From Verrucomicrobiales bacterium (lineage in GTDB: Bacteria; Verrucomicrobiota; Verrucomicrobiia; Limisphaerales; UBA1100), in the NCBI GenBank assembly GCA_005809105.1, contig SYLI01000032.1, positions 1 to 64,000 of the forward strand: a stretch of DNA of 64,000 nt. The letters run 5' to 3'. The number at the start of each line of letters is the position of its first letter. Position 1 is the first letter of the stretch. The notes below the pieces were generated by a model. It made no database searches. It saw nothing but the letters and a program-made list of their open reading frames with translations, and was not told where the DNA came from. The translations under genes were made by a program, and so were the position numbers. Of this stretch, positions 51,701 to 58,859 are shown in pieces.

Positions 51701-52388
51701 AGGCACCCGGCACGGGCACCGCGAGGGCGTCGGCAAATTGCGGCAGTGTGGCCGGCGCCACCAAGGGCTCGGGCGCGGGCCCGCTGAGGCGACTGGCTGG
51801 CACCGACGGACCCGTCCATTCCAGTTCCAGAAAGGGAGTGGCGCTTTGGTTGAAGTAGGCGAGGCGGAAGTCGTGCAGACCGGGCTTCAAATCCACCTGC
51901 CCCTGGCGGACGCGCGGGCCATGAAGGCCGTCGTTGTCCACGACTATTTTGCCGTCAATGGAAAGGCGCGCGCCATCAGCCGATCCAAGCTGAAACGAAT
52001 GCGCGCCGGCGGCGGGAACCATGAGTTTGCCATCGAACACCAAGCCCAGTTGTTCGGGGCTGCCCGCGGGCAGCACGATGCGATTGCGGGGGGCGCTCGC
52101 GGCGGAGAGAGGTTTTAAGGCCTCAAAGTCCGGCAACGCCAGCCACGTGCCGCGGTACTCCCGGTACTGGAGGTCGTACAAGCCCGCCGCAGCAGGCACC
52201 TCGGCCGAAAGCCACGCGTGGGAGAGCTGCTCAAGGGGCACCTCCTGGCCGGCAACACGCAGCGTGCGCGGGGCATGCAGGGTGATGGTGCCTTCGCGAG
52301 TCTGGCGGTCACGCAGCCGGAGAAGATCGGCCTTGGCGGGCAGCGCCACACCCAGCACAGCCGCAGCGATGAAGGCGGACCATCTCAT
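48765..52388 (-). CDS. Exported 1207-residue protein: PA14-like domain plus very long Ala-rich coiled coil
   Basis: A signal peptide (FIAAAVLGVALPAKA) starts at ATG 52388. Residues ~20-90 resemble small beta-rich modules. Residues ~100-215 look like a PA14 domain (GLVFDGKLMVPAAGAHSFQLGSADGARLSIDGKIVVDNDG, then PGLHDFRLAYFNQSATPFLELEW). Beta-rich repeats follow to about 400. From ~410 to the end it is almost entirely Ala/Gln/Lys/Glu coiled coil, about 800 residues. It is the last gene of the minus-strand envelope operon, 14 bases after the terpene-cyclase-repeat gene. Probably a surface or periplasmic fibre; function unknown. Confidence 0.8.
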   Translation of the reverse strand: MRWSAFIAAAVLGVALPAKADLLRLRDRQTREGTITLHAPRTLRVAGQEVPLEQLSHAWLSAEVPAAAGLYDLQYREYRGTWLALPDFEALKPLSAASAPRNRIVLPAGSPEQLGLVFDGKLMVPAAGAHSFQLGSADGARLSIDGKIVVDNDGLHGPRVRQGQVDLKPGLHDFRLAYFNQSATPFLELEWTGPSVPASRLSGPAPEPLVAPATLPQFADALAVPVPGAFAWNGSFLPFPVRAMDDSHLTLQGAPAGVQLTTTQAAVLIFTPLTSTRARALRALRPGVLQRSGEFIEAKVQSIADGKLTLQSPLLGKRTLTLGADAMAAVLQPFAKPADRYTLRTRSGMEAVVQDLTFENDAVVLEGAPFRQLRVARVELLEIHHGRRANLLQASWERWDGASEAARRLWEIRESAIDQAAQSHASAAQQRLQLELREQEATGRLRDAQGNATGMEARERELKRAVEPAQKAMAESSLAFGLRVQEMDLARAVLDKAVQQETAALQAAQSSATALAAAKKREADENQKAAAALVSVVAAGEKAVKELQERHQKSLKDAETASQTFTKATMARVESLAALALCEQSLNAAKLALSAAEGAITKADATLTQARQVHTTGANTLSQAKSAHATALTAALNARKVFEDAVTGKLKPAIARQQRAQQAVMGAAKARDVADEELAVANQLMPAAARQHTAAQTHAAATEAAVMRLRPVADQARVALDPIALNLQPKSQQAKATREAMFNLVSTRHQPDAATYAAATNSLAIALAARKAAETSLAEVQATLTQVMQQLAVLETAAQAADKEAKAIEADPKEPKPAKEKARAGAKAKLDAAAVAKAARDKLVAVQLPGATQRVAAAAPAVVQAENAFALAKKNLDATNLAVSAATLAFVQAEQARLDSAQKELRARQAWMDAQADFDFASKLAAVKKQQASDAKAALDQLQAQRLQPAKDRVASFAGELAKAQVELTASTAALPAVNGEVEAARQAGIKGEQELKKHADTLHTVQEMDTVTKAQLAAAEAAAAARRRESQAAMAALTQAGAALAAAKMATDQASAAEAQQIKAATLARTQALDIAQQLALRKAKSAEETQAETDRQQQTKAAFAKEAADAMAAHEKAMASTKAAEGARLDAQKLHQQADDAVKAAQAASLARQQAHAAALSTAAQCAREGHAAAAAADLALQQRDAAARELELFLLAHRAVLQLR

Positions 52389-52402
52389 CCAAAAAAACCA
52401 AA

Positions 52403-53437
52403 TCACCGCTGATAGAGCGGGATGTAATGGTAGGGCATCGCCAGAATCATGGTAAAGACGGCCGTCGTAAACACCGTGCCCACGCCGTCCCTTCCAGAGG
52501 GATCCCACCGGTAAGTGTCGTTCTTATCAGCGCGCACGCGCTTGTGAATCGTGTCGCGCAGCAGGGCATACCAACGCTCCCACGTCTCGCCTCCCACCAT
52601 ATACTGCGCGGGTGCGGCGTAGAAATTGCCGTAGACGAACCACTCCTGACCGTCGCGGAAATTGGCGACGAGGTAGCGCGAGCCGTCCTTCACCCACTTG
52701 TCGTCGTACAGACCGCACACCTGCAGCGAGTAGATGGCCGCCGCCGTGCGAGCAAATCCCGGCGAGGAGCCCGGCTGGTAGCAAAAGCCGCCGCTGCCCG
52801 GATGGTAGCACGCCTTCACATACTTCACGGCGTCGTCAATCGTGCGCTGGGGCACGTCCAGCCCGGAATTCTTCGCCGCGCGCAAGGCCACCACCTGCAG
52901 CACCGTGACGGAAATGTCCGCGTCCATCTTCACCGGCCGATAACGCCAGCCGCCCTGATTGTTCTGGCTGGCCACGATGCGCTCCACCACCGCCTGCAGC
53001 TTCTTTCGCATGCGCTCGTCGCGCGTCTGCCCGTAAAGCTCCGCCAGCGCAATGGTGGCCACGCCATGCCCGTACATGTACTGCCCGTGCGCGCTGTCGC
53101 CATAAATGCCGGTGGATTCGTTGATGCTGTTTAAGAGGAACTGCATCCCACGCGCCACTTCCTTGCCGTGCGGCCCCTCGCCCGGAAGATTGCCCGCACT
53201 CATGTAGGCCATCAGCGTGTAGCCCGTCATCGCGTTGGGATAGCGCCGCTCCTCCGCACTCACACCCCACGAACCGTCGGCGTGCTGTTGCGTGGCCAGA
53301 AACTTGAGCGCCCCCTGGATGATTTGCTCCGACTTGGGATCGACGCGCACCTTGTCCACGCGCGCCGGGCCTGCGCCCGTCGCCGCCCAGAGGGCCGCGC
53401 ATGAGCAAATCCAAGCCGCCAGAATCCAGTGAGCCAT
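52403..53437 (-). CDS. Exported prenyltransferase/squalene-oxidase repeat protein
   Basis: A 344-residue protein with a signal peptide (AHWILAAWICSCAALWAATG) and alpha-toroid repeats of the squalene-cyclase type: ALKFLATQQHADGSWGV, VVERIVASQNNQGGWRY, VKYVKACYHPGSGGFCYQPG. The cyclase DxDD acid is not intact (DADISVT at the equivalent place). With its secretion signal, a terpene cyclase role is unlikely. ATG 53437 has GAGG 9 bases upstream; GTG 53452 is the alternative. It is common next to DUF58/vWA clusters in PVC bacteria, by my recollection. Likely a binding toroid. Confidence 0.8.
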   Translation of the reverse strand: MAHWILAAWICSCAALWAATGAGPARVDKVRVDPKSEQIIQGALKFLATQQHADGSWGVSAEERRYPNAMTGYTLMAYMSAGNLPGEGPHGKEVARGMQFLLNSINESTGIYGDSAHGQYMYGHGVATIALAELYGQTRDERMRKKLQAVVERIVASQNNQGGWRYRPVKMDADISVTVLQVVALRAAKNSGLDVPQRTIDDAVKYVKACYHPGSGGFCYQPGSSPGFARTAAAIYSLQVCGLYDDKWVKDGSRYLVANFRDGQEWFVYGNFYAAPAQYMVGGETWERWYALLRDTIHKRVRADKNDTYRWDPSGRDGVGTVFTTAVFTMILAMPYHYIPLYQR

Positions 53438-53456
53438 TGCTTGCACCCTCACGACC

Positions 53457-56400
53457 CTACTTGCGGCGGGCGCCCTCGGAAATGTTCTGAAGGAATTGCC
53501 GGATCATCGGGCCGTACTCCTCCGGATAACGATCCATGTAGGACTGCAGAATGCGGGCGCGCTCCCGCTCCGGCAATGCCATGAAGCGGCTTCGATTGCG
53601 CAGGATCGCATCCAAGGACCCGTTGCCACCGCCGTTGCTCCAGTTGCCCTTGTCACCGTTGCTCTGCTGATTGGGCTGCTGGCCGGGTTGTTGCCCCGGT
53701 TGGCCTTGCTGACCCTGCTGACCTTGCATGCCAGCCTGAGCCAATTGCACGGCGGCCGCTGCCTGCGCCAGCGACTGCTGCGCGGCCGCTGCATTGGCTT
53801 GTGCGGGCTGCCCCTGATTGGCGGCCGCCTGCGCTGTCGCGTCGGTAAGCGCGCTTTGAGCCTGTTGCAACGCCTGCGCGGCCTGATTGGGAAGCTGACC
53901 TGCCTGCATATTGGTGAGCGGCTGAATCATCTCGCCGGCGTTTTGGAAGGCCTGCGCAGCCTGCGCCAGATCCTGCATTGCCATCGCCTGCGCCTGCGCC
54001 AATAACTGCGCCTGCTGTTGACCTAATTGTGGAATCGAAGCCGGCGGCTGTCCGGGCTGTCCGGGCTGTCCGGGCTCACCAGGTTGGCCCGGTTCACCGG
54101 GCTTGCCAGCTTCACCCTTCTGCGCTTGGGCGATGGCTTGCTCGGCTTTCTGCATTTCGCCGATGGCCTTCTGAAGGTCGCCCTTGGCCAGTTGTTGTGC
54201 CGCCTCCTGCGCAGCCGCTTGTCCCTGTTTCAAGGGCGCCTGATTTTGAGCGTTCTGCGGTGCCTGCGCCTGTTGCTGCAACGCCTTGGCAATCTGCTCT
54301 TGTTTTTGCTGTAGTTGTTGCATGGCGTTTGCCGGATCCGCCTGCCCCATCCCCTTGTCAATTTCCTGCTGGGCTTTCGCAATGGCTTCGGCGGCTTGAG
54401 CGAGCGCCTCCTGATTGTCCATCTGCTGGCCCAGCTGCTGGGCGAGCTGGTTGAGCTGCTGGTCGATGGCCTGCTTGGCTTGCTGGAGGTTCTTGATGGC
54501 TTCACCCTGAGGGTTCCGCGCTTCCTGGGCTTTGCCCTGCTGAAGCTGTTTCTGCGCCGCGGCCATTTCCTGCTCGGCATTGCCCAACGCCTGCTGGGCT
54601 TGCTCTGGTGCTTTGGCCGCGCCGGCTTCCACCTGGGCCTGGGCGGTTTGTTCGCCAAGCTTGGCCTGCTGTTGGGCTCGTGGTGCGTCGCCCTTGTCGG
54701 GGGCGTTGGCAGCCTGCGGATCGGCGTTGGCTTTCTCGGCGGCCTTGGCCGTGTCGAGCTTCAAGTCCTGCTGTTTCTCGATGAGCTGGCCCACCTTCTT
54801 GCTCAGGTCTGCCAGGGCGGCCATGTTTTGCTTCATGGCTTCGGCAGCGGCGATCTGTTGATCAATCTGCTGCTCAGCCTTGGCCAGCGCGTCGATGGCG
54901 GCCTGCTGCGCGTCAGGAGAGTTCTTTCCCTTCTCCAATGCGTCCTGAGCCTTTTTCATTTGCTGCGCGGCCTGCGCAAGCGACTCGGCTGCGTCGGGCG
55001 CCATTTTTTCCGCGGCTTTCTGGGCGTCCTGTGTCCCCGCCTTGTTGTTCTCCTGTTTGGGAGCCTGATCCTTGAGCGCCGCCTCCTTCGCGGGCTCGGC
55101 TTTCTTTGCCGCGGCCTGCATTTCCTTGGCGGCGGCTTCGAATGCCTTCGCGGCTGCTTCCGCTTCCTTTGCATCGGGTGCGTTTGGGCTCTCCGCAGCC
55201 TTCTTGGCGTGGTCGGCAGCCGCTTTAAGCGACTCGGCAGCCTTCTGAGTCTCGGCTTTGGAGTCCGCCTTGGCCGCCTCGGCCATTTTTTGGGCTTCGG
55301 CTACGGCTTCCTTGGCAGCTTGCGCAGCCTTCTCGGCGGCCTCCTTGGCAGCCTGCTTCTCATTCGCAGGAGCTTGCACGGCTTCCTGGGCTTTCTCGGC
55401 CGCCTTCTTGATTTCCTCCACGGCCTTTTCGGCAGCTTCCTGGGCCTTTTGGGCCGCCTGTTTTTCCGCGGGCGCAGCCTCCGGCTTGGCCTCGGCAGCA
55501 GCGCTGTCTTTCTTGATCTGCTCCTCCTGCTTCTTAAGCTCGGCAACTTTCTTCTTCAGCTCCTCAAGCGACTTGGGAAGGTTGTCCTGCGGTTTTTTCT
55601 CGTTGGCCGCGAGCTGGTTGAGTTCGTTCTGGATGTCCTTCTTGGCGGCTTCCATCTTGGCAATCGCCTGCTCCTGCTGATTCGCGGCGGCCTTGGCGCG
55701 GTCGTCGGGAGCCGTGTTGGTCTCCGTTAGCGACTGCCGGGCCTGTTGTTGATTATCGATGGCGCCCTGGAGTTTCTCAGCAGCCGGGGGCACCAGATTC
55801 TGGATGTCTTCGCGCACGGTGTCCGTGTCGAGCACGATGTCGGCCTGATCACGCGCGAGGGGTTTCGTGTCGGCCTTGGCACCATTGACTTCCTGCGTCT
55901 GTTTCTTGGTCTGCTGCTGCTGCTTGATGGCGCGGTTGAGTTCGGCCAGCGCCTGTTCGAGTTTCTGTCGTTCGTTGCGCGGATCAAGCAGGCGGGAAAT
56001 CTCCAACATCACCTTGCGGCCTTGATCCTGAAGGCCGGTGGAACTGTCCAGGCGGCGCTGCTCCAAGGCCAGCAGGGACTGGCCGACGACGCCGTCCATG
56101 CCCGTCTTTGGCGCGAGGGCTTCCGCAGAGATGAGCCCCTCGCGCGAGGAGTGGACTTCCCAGATCACCGCGGACTTTGTGAAGGCGGCGTTTTGCTGGA
56201 TGAATCCCCGTGCCTCGGAAAGGCCGCCGGCGCTGTGGGGAAAATACTCGGCAACGGGAATGGTGGCCTCGGCCGCGGCAGCCTCATTGGCGGGGCGCAC
56301 CGTGACGGCATAGAACGCCGTGAGCGGCTGTTCGCCTGCAACGGCCAGATCCAGCGCCGCCTGGATGTTTTTCTGCCCCTTGAGATCGGGATGGGCTCTC

Positions 56401-57011
56401 AGGTGGGCCAGCAGCAGATCCGAATAGCGCTGCGCCTTTTCCTGCACGCTGCGCTGGCGCAGGGTGCGCGACTGCGTGGCAAATTCCAGCTCGTCATAGC
56501 GCCGCGCCGTGCCGAGATTGACGGCCAGATCGCGTGTCTGCCGCATGTTTTCGTCCTGTTCCTTCGCCAGTTCACGGAAGGCAACGGCGAGGTTGAGCAG
56601 CGCGTTGCGCCGCTTCCACTCAAGGGAAATGGCCTCGAGCTTGCGCAAGGTGGCGGCTTGCGCACCGATCGCCTTGAGGGCGGCGGGAGACTTTCCAGGT
56701 TCCGCCTGCGACTCCATGGTTTGCAAGCTGGCAAGGATCTGGCGGATTTCATTCTCGCTCAGTCCGCTCAGGATCGTGTGGAACCCACGCAGCGCACCGA
56801 CATCGTCGCGGACGATGCGGTTGCGCTCGAACTCGGCGATCAGGCGCTGCAGGCGCTCGTCCACCTTTTTCAGGTCATTGCGCACACCCTCCTGCCGGGT
56901 GCCCTGCTCAGGCAGGCCGGGCGTCGAAGGCGCTGCGAAGGCCACCGACAAGGTTGTGCACACTGCCGCCAGCAGGGCTGGCATCCACCGACTTGCTCTC
57001 ATGGTGTTCAT
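53457..57011 (-). CDS. Exported 1184-residue coiled-coil protein with Gln/Ala-rich and collagen-like segments
   Basis: A signal peptide (MPALLAAVCTTLSVAFA) follows ATG 57011, which has GGAG just upstream; ATGs at 57026 and 57002 are alternatives. Residues ~30-400 are mixed helical (DLKKVDERLQRLIAEFERNRI). From ~400 to ~1100 the chain is Ala/Gln/Lys/Glu coiled coil. Residues 966-989 are eight perfect Gly-x-y triplets (GEA GKP GEP GQP GEP GQP GQP GQP). A Gly/Gln/Asn-rich stretch precedes a compact C-terminus (LPERERARILQSYMDRYPEEYGPMIRQFL). It probably forms a long periplasmic or surface filament. Confidence 0.8.
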   Translation of the reverse strand: MNTMRASRWMPALLAAVCTTLSVAFAAPSTPGLPEQGTRQEGVRNDLKKVDERLQRLIAEFERNRIVRDDVGALRGFHTILSGLSENEIRQILASLQTMESQAEPGKSPAALKAIGAQAATLRKLEAISLEWKRRNALLNLAVAFRELAKEQDENMRQTRDLAVNLGTARRYDELEFATQSRTLRQRSVQEKAQRYSDLLLAHLRAHPDLKGQKNIQAALDLAVAGEQPLTAFYAVTVRPANEAAAAEATIPVAEYFPHSAGGLSEARGFIQQNAAFTKSAVIWEVHSSREGLISAEALAPKTGMDGVVGQSLLALEQRRLDSSTGLQDQGRKVMLEISRLLDPRNERQKLEQALAELNRAIKQQQQTKKQTQEVNGAKADTKPLARDQADIVLDTDTVREDIQNLVPPAAEKLQGAIDNQQQARQSLTETNTAPDDRAKAAANQQEQAIAKMEAAKKDIQNELNQLAANEKKPQDNLPKSLEELKKKVAELKKQEEQIKKDSAAAEAKPEAAPAEKQAAQKAQEAAEKAVEEIKKAAEKAQEAVQAPANEKQAAKEAAEKAAQAAKEAVAEAQKMAEAAKADSKAETQKAAESLKAAADHAKKAAESPNAPDAKEAEAAAKAFEAAAKEMQAAAKKAEPAKEAALKDQAPKQENNKAGTQDAQKAAEKMAPDAAESLAQAAQQMKKAQDALEKGKNSPDAQQAAIDALAKAEQQIDQQIAAAEAMKQNMAALADLSKKVGQLIEKQQDLKLDTAKAAEKANADPQAANAPDKGDAPRAQQQAKLGEQTAQAQVEAGAAKAPEQAQQALGNAEQEMAAAQKQLQQGKAQEARNPQGEAIKNLQQAKQAIDQQLNQLAQQLGQQMDNQEALAQAAEAIAKAQQEIDKGMGQADPANAMQQLQQKQEQIAKALQQQAQAPQNAQNQAPLKQGQAAAQEAAQQLAKGDLQKAIGEMQKAEQAIAQAQKGEAGKPGEPGQPGEPGQPGQPGQPPASIPQLGQQQAQLLAQAQAMAMQDLAQAAQAFQNAGEMIQPLTNMQAGQLPNQAAQALQQAQSALTDATAQAAANQGQPAQANAAAAQQSLAQAAAAVQLAQAGMQGQQGQQGQPGQQPGQQPNQQSNGDKGNWSNGGGNGSLDAILRNRSRFMALPERERARILQSYMDRYPEEYGPMIRQFLQNISEGARRK
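54042..54119 (-). repeat. Collagen-like Gly-x-y coding repeat
   Basis: Tandem 9-base units within the 1184-residue gene, encoding eight Gly-x-Pro/Ala triplets at residues 966-989. Three units of GGACAGCCC type are identical. Confidence 0.8.
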
Positions 57012-57071
57012 TGGCTCCTTTGACATCGTGATCCACGACAACTTCTTGTAGTCCTTTACCCACGTAAAGCG

Positions 57072-57093
57072 TGCCTTTCTGACAAAAAAGGCA
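57072..57093. other. Small intercistronic hairpin
   Basis: Inverted repeat TGCCTTT (57072-57078) and AAAGGCA (57087-57093) with an 8-base loop, in the ~90-base gap between the DUF4175-like and coiled-coil genes. No T-tract follows on the minus strand. It could be an RNA-processing or attenuation element rather than a terminator. Confidence 0.3.
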
Positions 57094-57100
57094 AGCCGCG

Positions 57101-58858
57101 CTAATTGTTCTTATTGACGCCCCCGGGGGGCTTTTGTTCAGCCTTTTGTCGGAGGTAAAGCTCCAGTAGGCGCCGCAGCTCATCCTGGGTGAGCCGCGAC
57201 TTATCCACGCCCTCGATGGCTTTCTCGGCATCCCGGCGCAAGGCCGCCAGCTTTTCCTCAACGCTGACGATTTCAAAGTGCCGCTCGTTGCTTCGCCCCA
57301 CACCGGGACCAGTCACCACGTTATTGTCGGTGGCCTCCAGCCAGTAAGTGACAATGGTGCGGGCGTTGTCGACCGGGCTGACCGACGCCACTGAAAGGAT
57401 GGCTCGCTTCAAGTCCGCCATCTGCGTTTCAAAATCCCACTCGTACTGGGATTTGCGGGGATCCAACTTGATCTGGCCTGTGGTTTGTCCGGGTTCACCC
57501 ACGAGATTCTCCACGCGGTAATGGAGCGTCAATCCGGTGATGCCGTACAAATCCTCCGCCGTGAAAACCAGATTGGGCCGCGCATGGCGCGTGACCTCGT
57601 CGTCATCGGCGGGTGCGAGAATGACCACCACCGGCGGCGCGTCGGCGTGGACTTGCAGGGCGTAGCGCGTCTCATCGCGCGAAAATTTTCCATCCGTGTC
57701 CCGAAGCTGGATGCTAAATGCACTCACCAGCGGCTCGGCCAGTGTGGCGTTAAATTCTGCCACCAGCTGCCGCCCACTGATGGAGGTGGCACGCAGGCTC
57801 GTCATGTTGCCGTCGGCCAGATGCAATTGCAGCCGGGCCTCGGCGATGGGCTTGGTGGCGTTGATGTCCAGCACCAGCCGGCTGCCCGCCAGCACGCCGC
57901 CCACCTGGGCATTGCGCAAGTCGCGCGACTCGGGCGCTTCGCCCGTGTAGGCGGGGTACACCACGCGGCACGCAATGGCTTCCACGGTGGGCCGCGGCAC
58001 GACACTCACGCGGCCGCGCGCGCGCCCGTCATTGATCCGCACGGTGTATTGGAAAGACTGATGGACATTGGCCTCCACGTGCCGGTACTCGGCCACCGAC
58101 GCGTTTAAGTCACCCTCGCTCTTGCTCAACTGGCGCCGCACGTCATCGCTCGCCTGTTCATAGCGGATGATCAACCGGCCGGAAGCCGGCTGGCGGCCCG
58201 TCACGCGCGCCACGATCTCCGCGTCCTCGCCGCGAACAATCACGAGCTCAGGCTGCTCAATCGTCACCTGGGTCTGCCGGGGCACCGGCACGTCCATCAG
58301 CAGCACGCGCTGCAAGAGCGGCACACTGGCCTCCCGGAAATGCCACACGAGCGTCGCACCCATCGCCAGCAGGATGAGCGCGAAGGCCGCGGCGGAGGCA
58401 AGCCTGTCCACCGCCACCACATCGCCCATACGGCGCGGGGCGGCCATCGCCTCCGTCTGCCGAACCAGCTCGTCCACCCACACGGCCGACTCGCCCGGTT
58501 GCACCGCCGACGCGCGCGAGAGTTGCAGGCTGGCGATGAGCCGGCCGCGAAAATCGGGCATGCCCCGCTCCACGAGCAGCGCCACCTCATCCTCGCCCGG
58601 TTGCCTTAAAAGAGGCCGGAGGGCACGCGTCCACAACACGCGCCCACCCCATATTAAATACGCCAACAACAGCAGGCCACGCGCCTCACGCGGCAGCTCG
58701 AAGAGCCAGTCGCCCGCCATGGCGGCGCCCAGAACCAGCACCGCGCCAATCACCAGCCAGGACACGCCGCCCGCCGCCGCGACCAGCACCAGCCGCGAGC
58801 GCACCGAGGCGACGCGCGCCCTCAGGCGTTCTAGTAGTGAATTTGCCTCCGCGCTCAT
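57101..58858 (-). CDS. DUF4175-like membrane protein
   Basis: A 585-residue protein with two N-terminal helices (residues ~22-50 and 60-80) and a third near 155-175 (AFALILLAMGATLVWHF). A large extracytoplasmic part of beta-sandwich character follows (VEANVHQSFQYTVRINDGRARG, RPTVEAIACRVVYPAYTGEAPE, RYALQVHADAPPVVVILAPADDDEV). The layout matches DUF4175-type proteins found beside DUF58/vWA genes. It begins one base after the vWA gene's stop. Biochemical role unknown. Confidence 0.72.
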   Translation of the reverse strand: MSAEANSLLERLRARVASVRSRLVLVAAAGGVSWLVIGAVLVLGAAMAGDWLFELPREARGLLLLAYLIWGGRVLWTRALRPLLRQPGEDEVALLVERGMPDFRGRLIASLQLSRASAVQPGESAVWVDELVRQTEAMAAPRRMGDVVAVDRLASAAAFALILLAMGATLVWHFREASVPLLQRVLLMDVPVPRQTQVTIEQPELVIVRGEDAEIVARVTGRQPASGRLIIRYEQASDDVRRQLSKSEGDLNASVAEYRHVEANVHQSFQYTVRINDGRARGRVSVVPRPTVEAIACRVVYPAYTGEAPESRDLRNAQVGGVLAGSRLVLDINATKPIAEARLQLHLADGNMTSLRATSISGRQLVAEFNATLAEPLVSAFSIQLRDTDGKFSRDETRYALQVHADAPPVVVILAPADDDEVTRHARPNLVFTAEDLYGITGLTLHYRVENLVGEPGQTTGQIKLDPRKSQYEWDFETQMADLKRAILSVASVSPVDNARTIVTYWLEATDNNVVTGPGVGRSNERHFEIVSVEEKLAALRRDAEKAIEGVDKSRLTQDELRRLLELYLRQKAEQKPPGGVNKNN

Positions 58859-58859
58859 G

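Noticed and set aside
52403-53437. Second squalene-hopene cyclase
   Set aside because: It has a signal peptide, half the length of a cyclase, and no DxDD catalytic motif; only the toroid repeats are shared.
54315-55730. 471-residue Leu/Gly/Phe-rich open frame on the plus strand
   Set aside because: It is the antisense shadow of the Ala/Gln/Lys-rich coiled-coil gene; codon composition of such repeats yields hydrophobic-looking protein on the other strand, and no membrane family pattern is recognisable.
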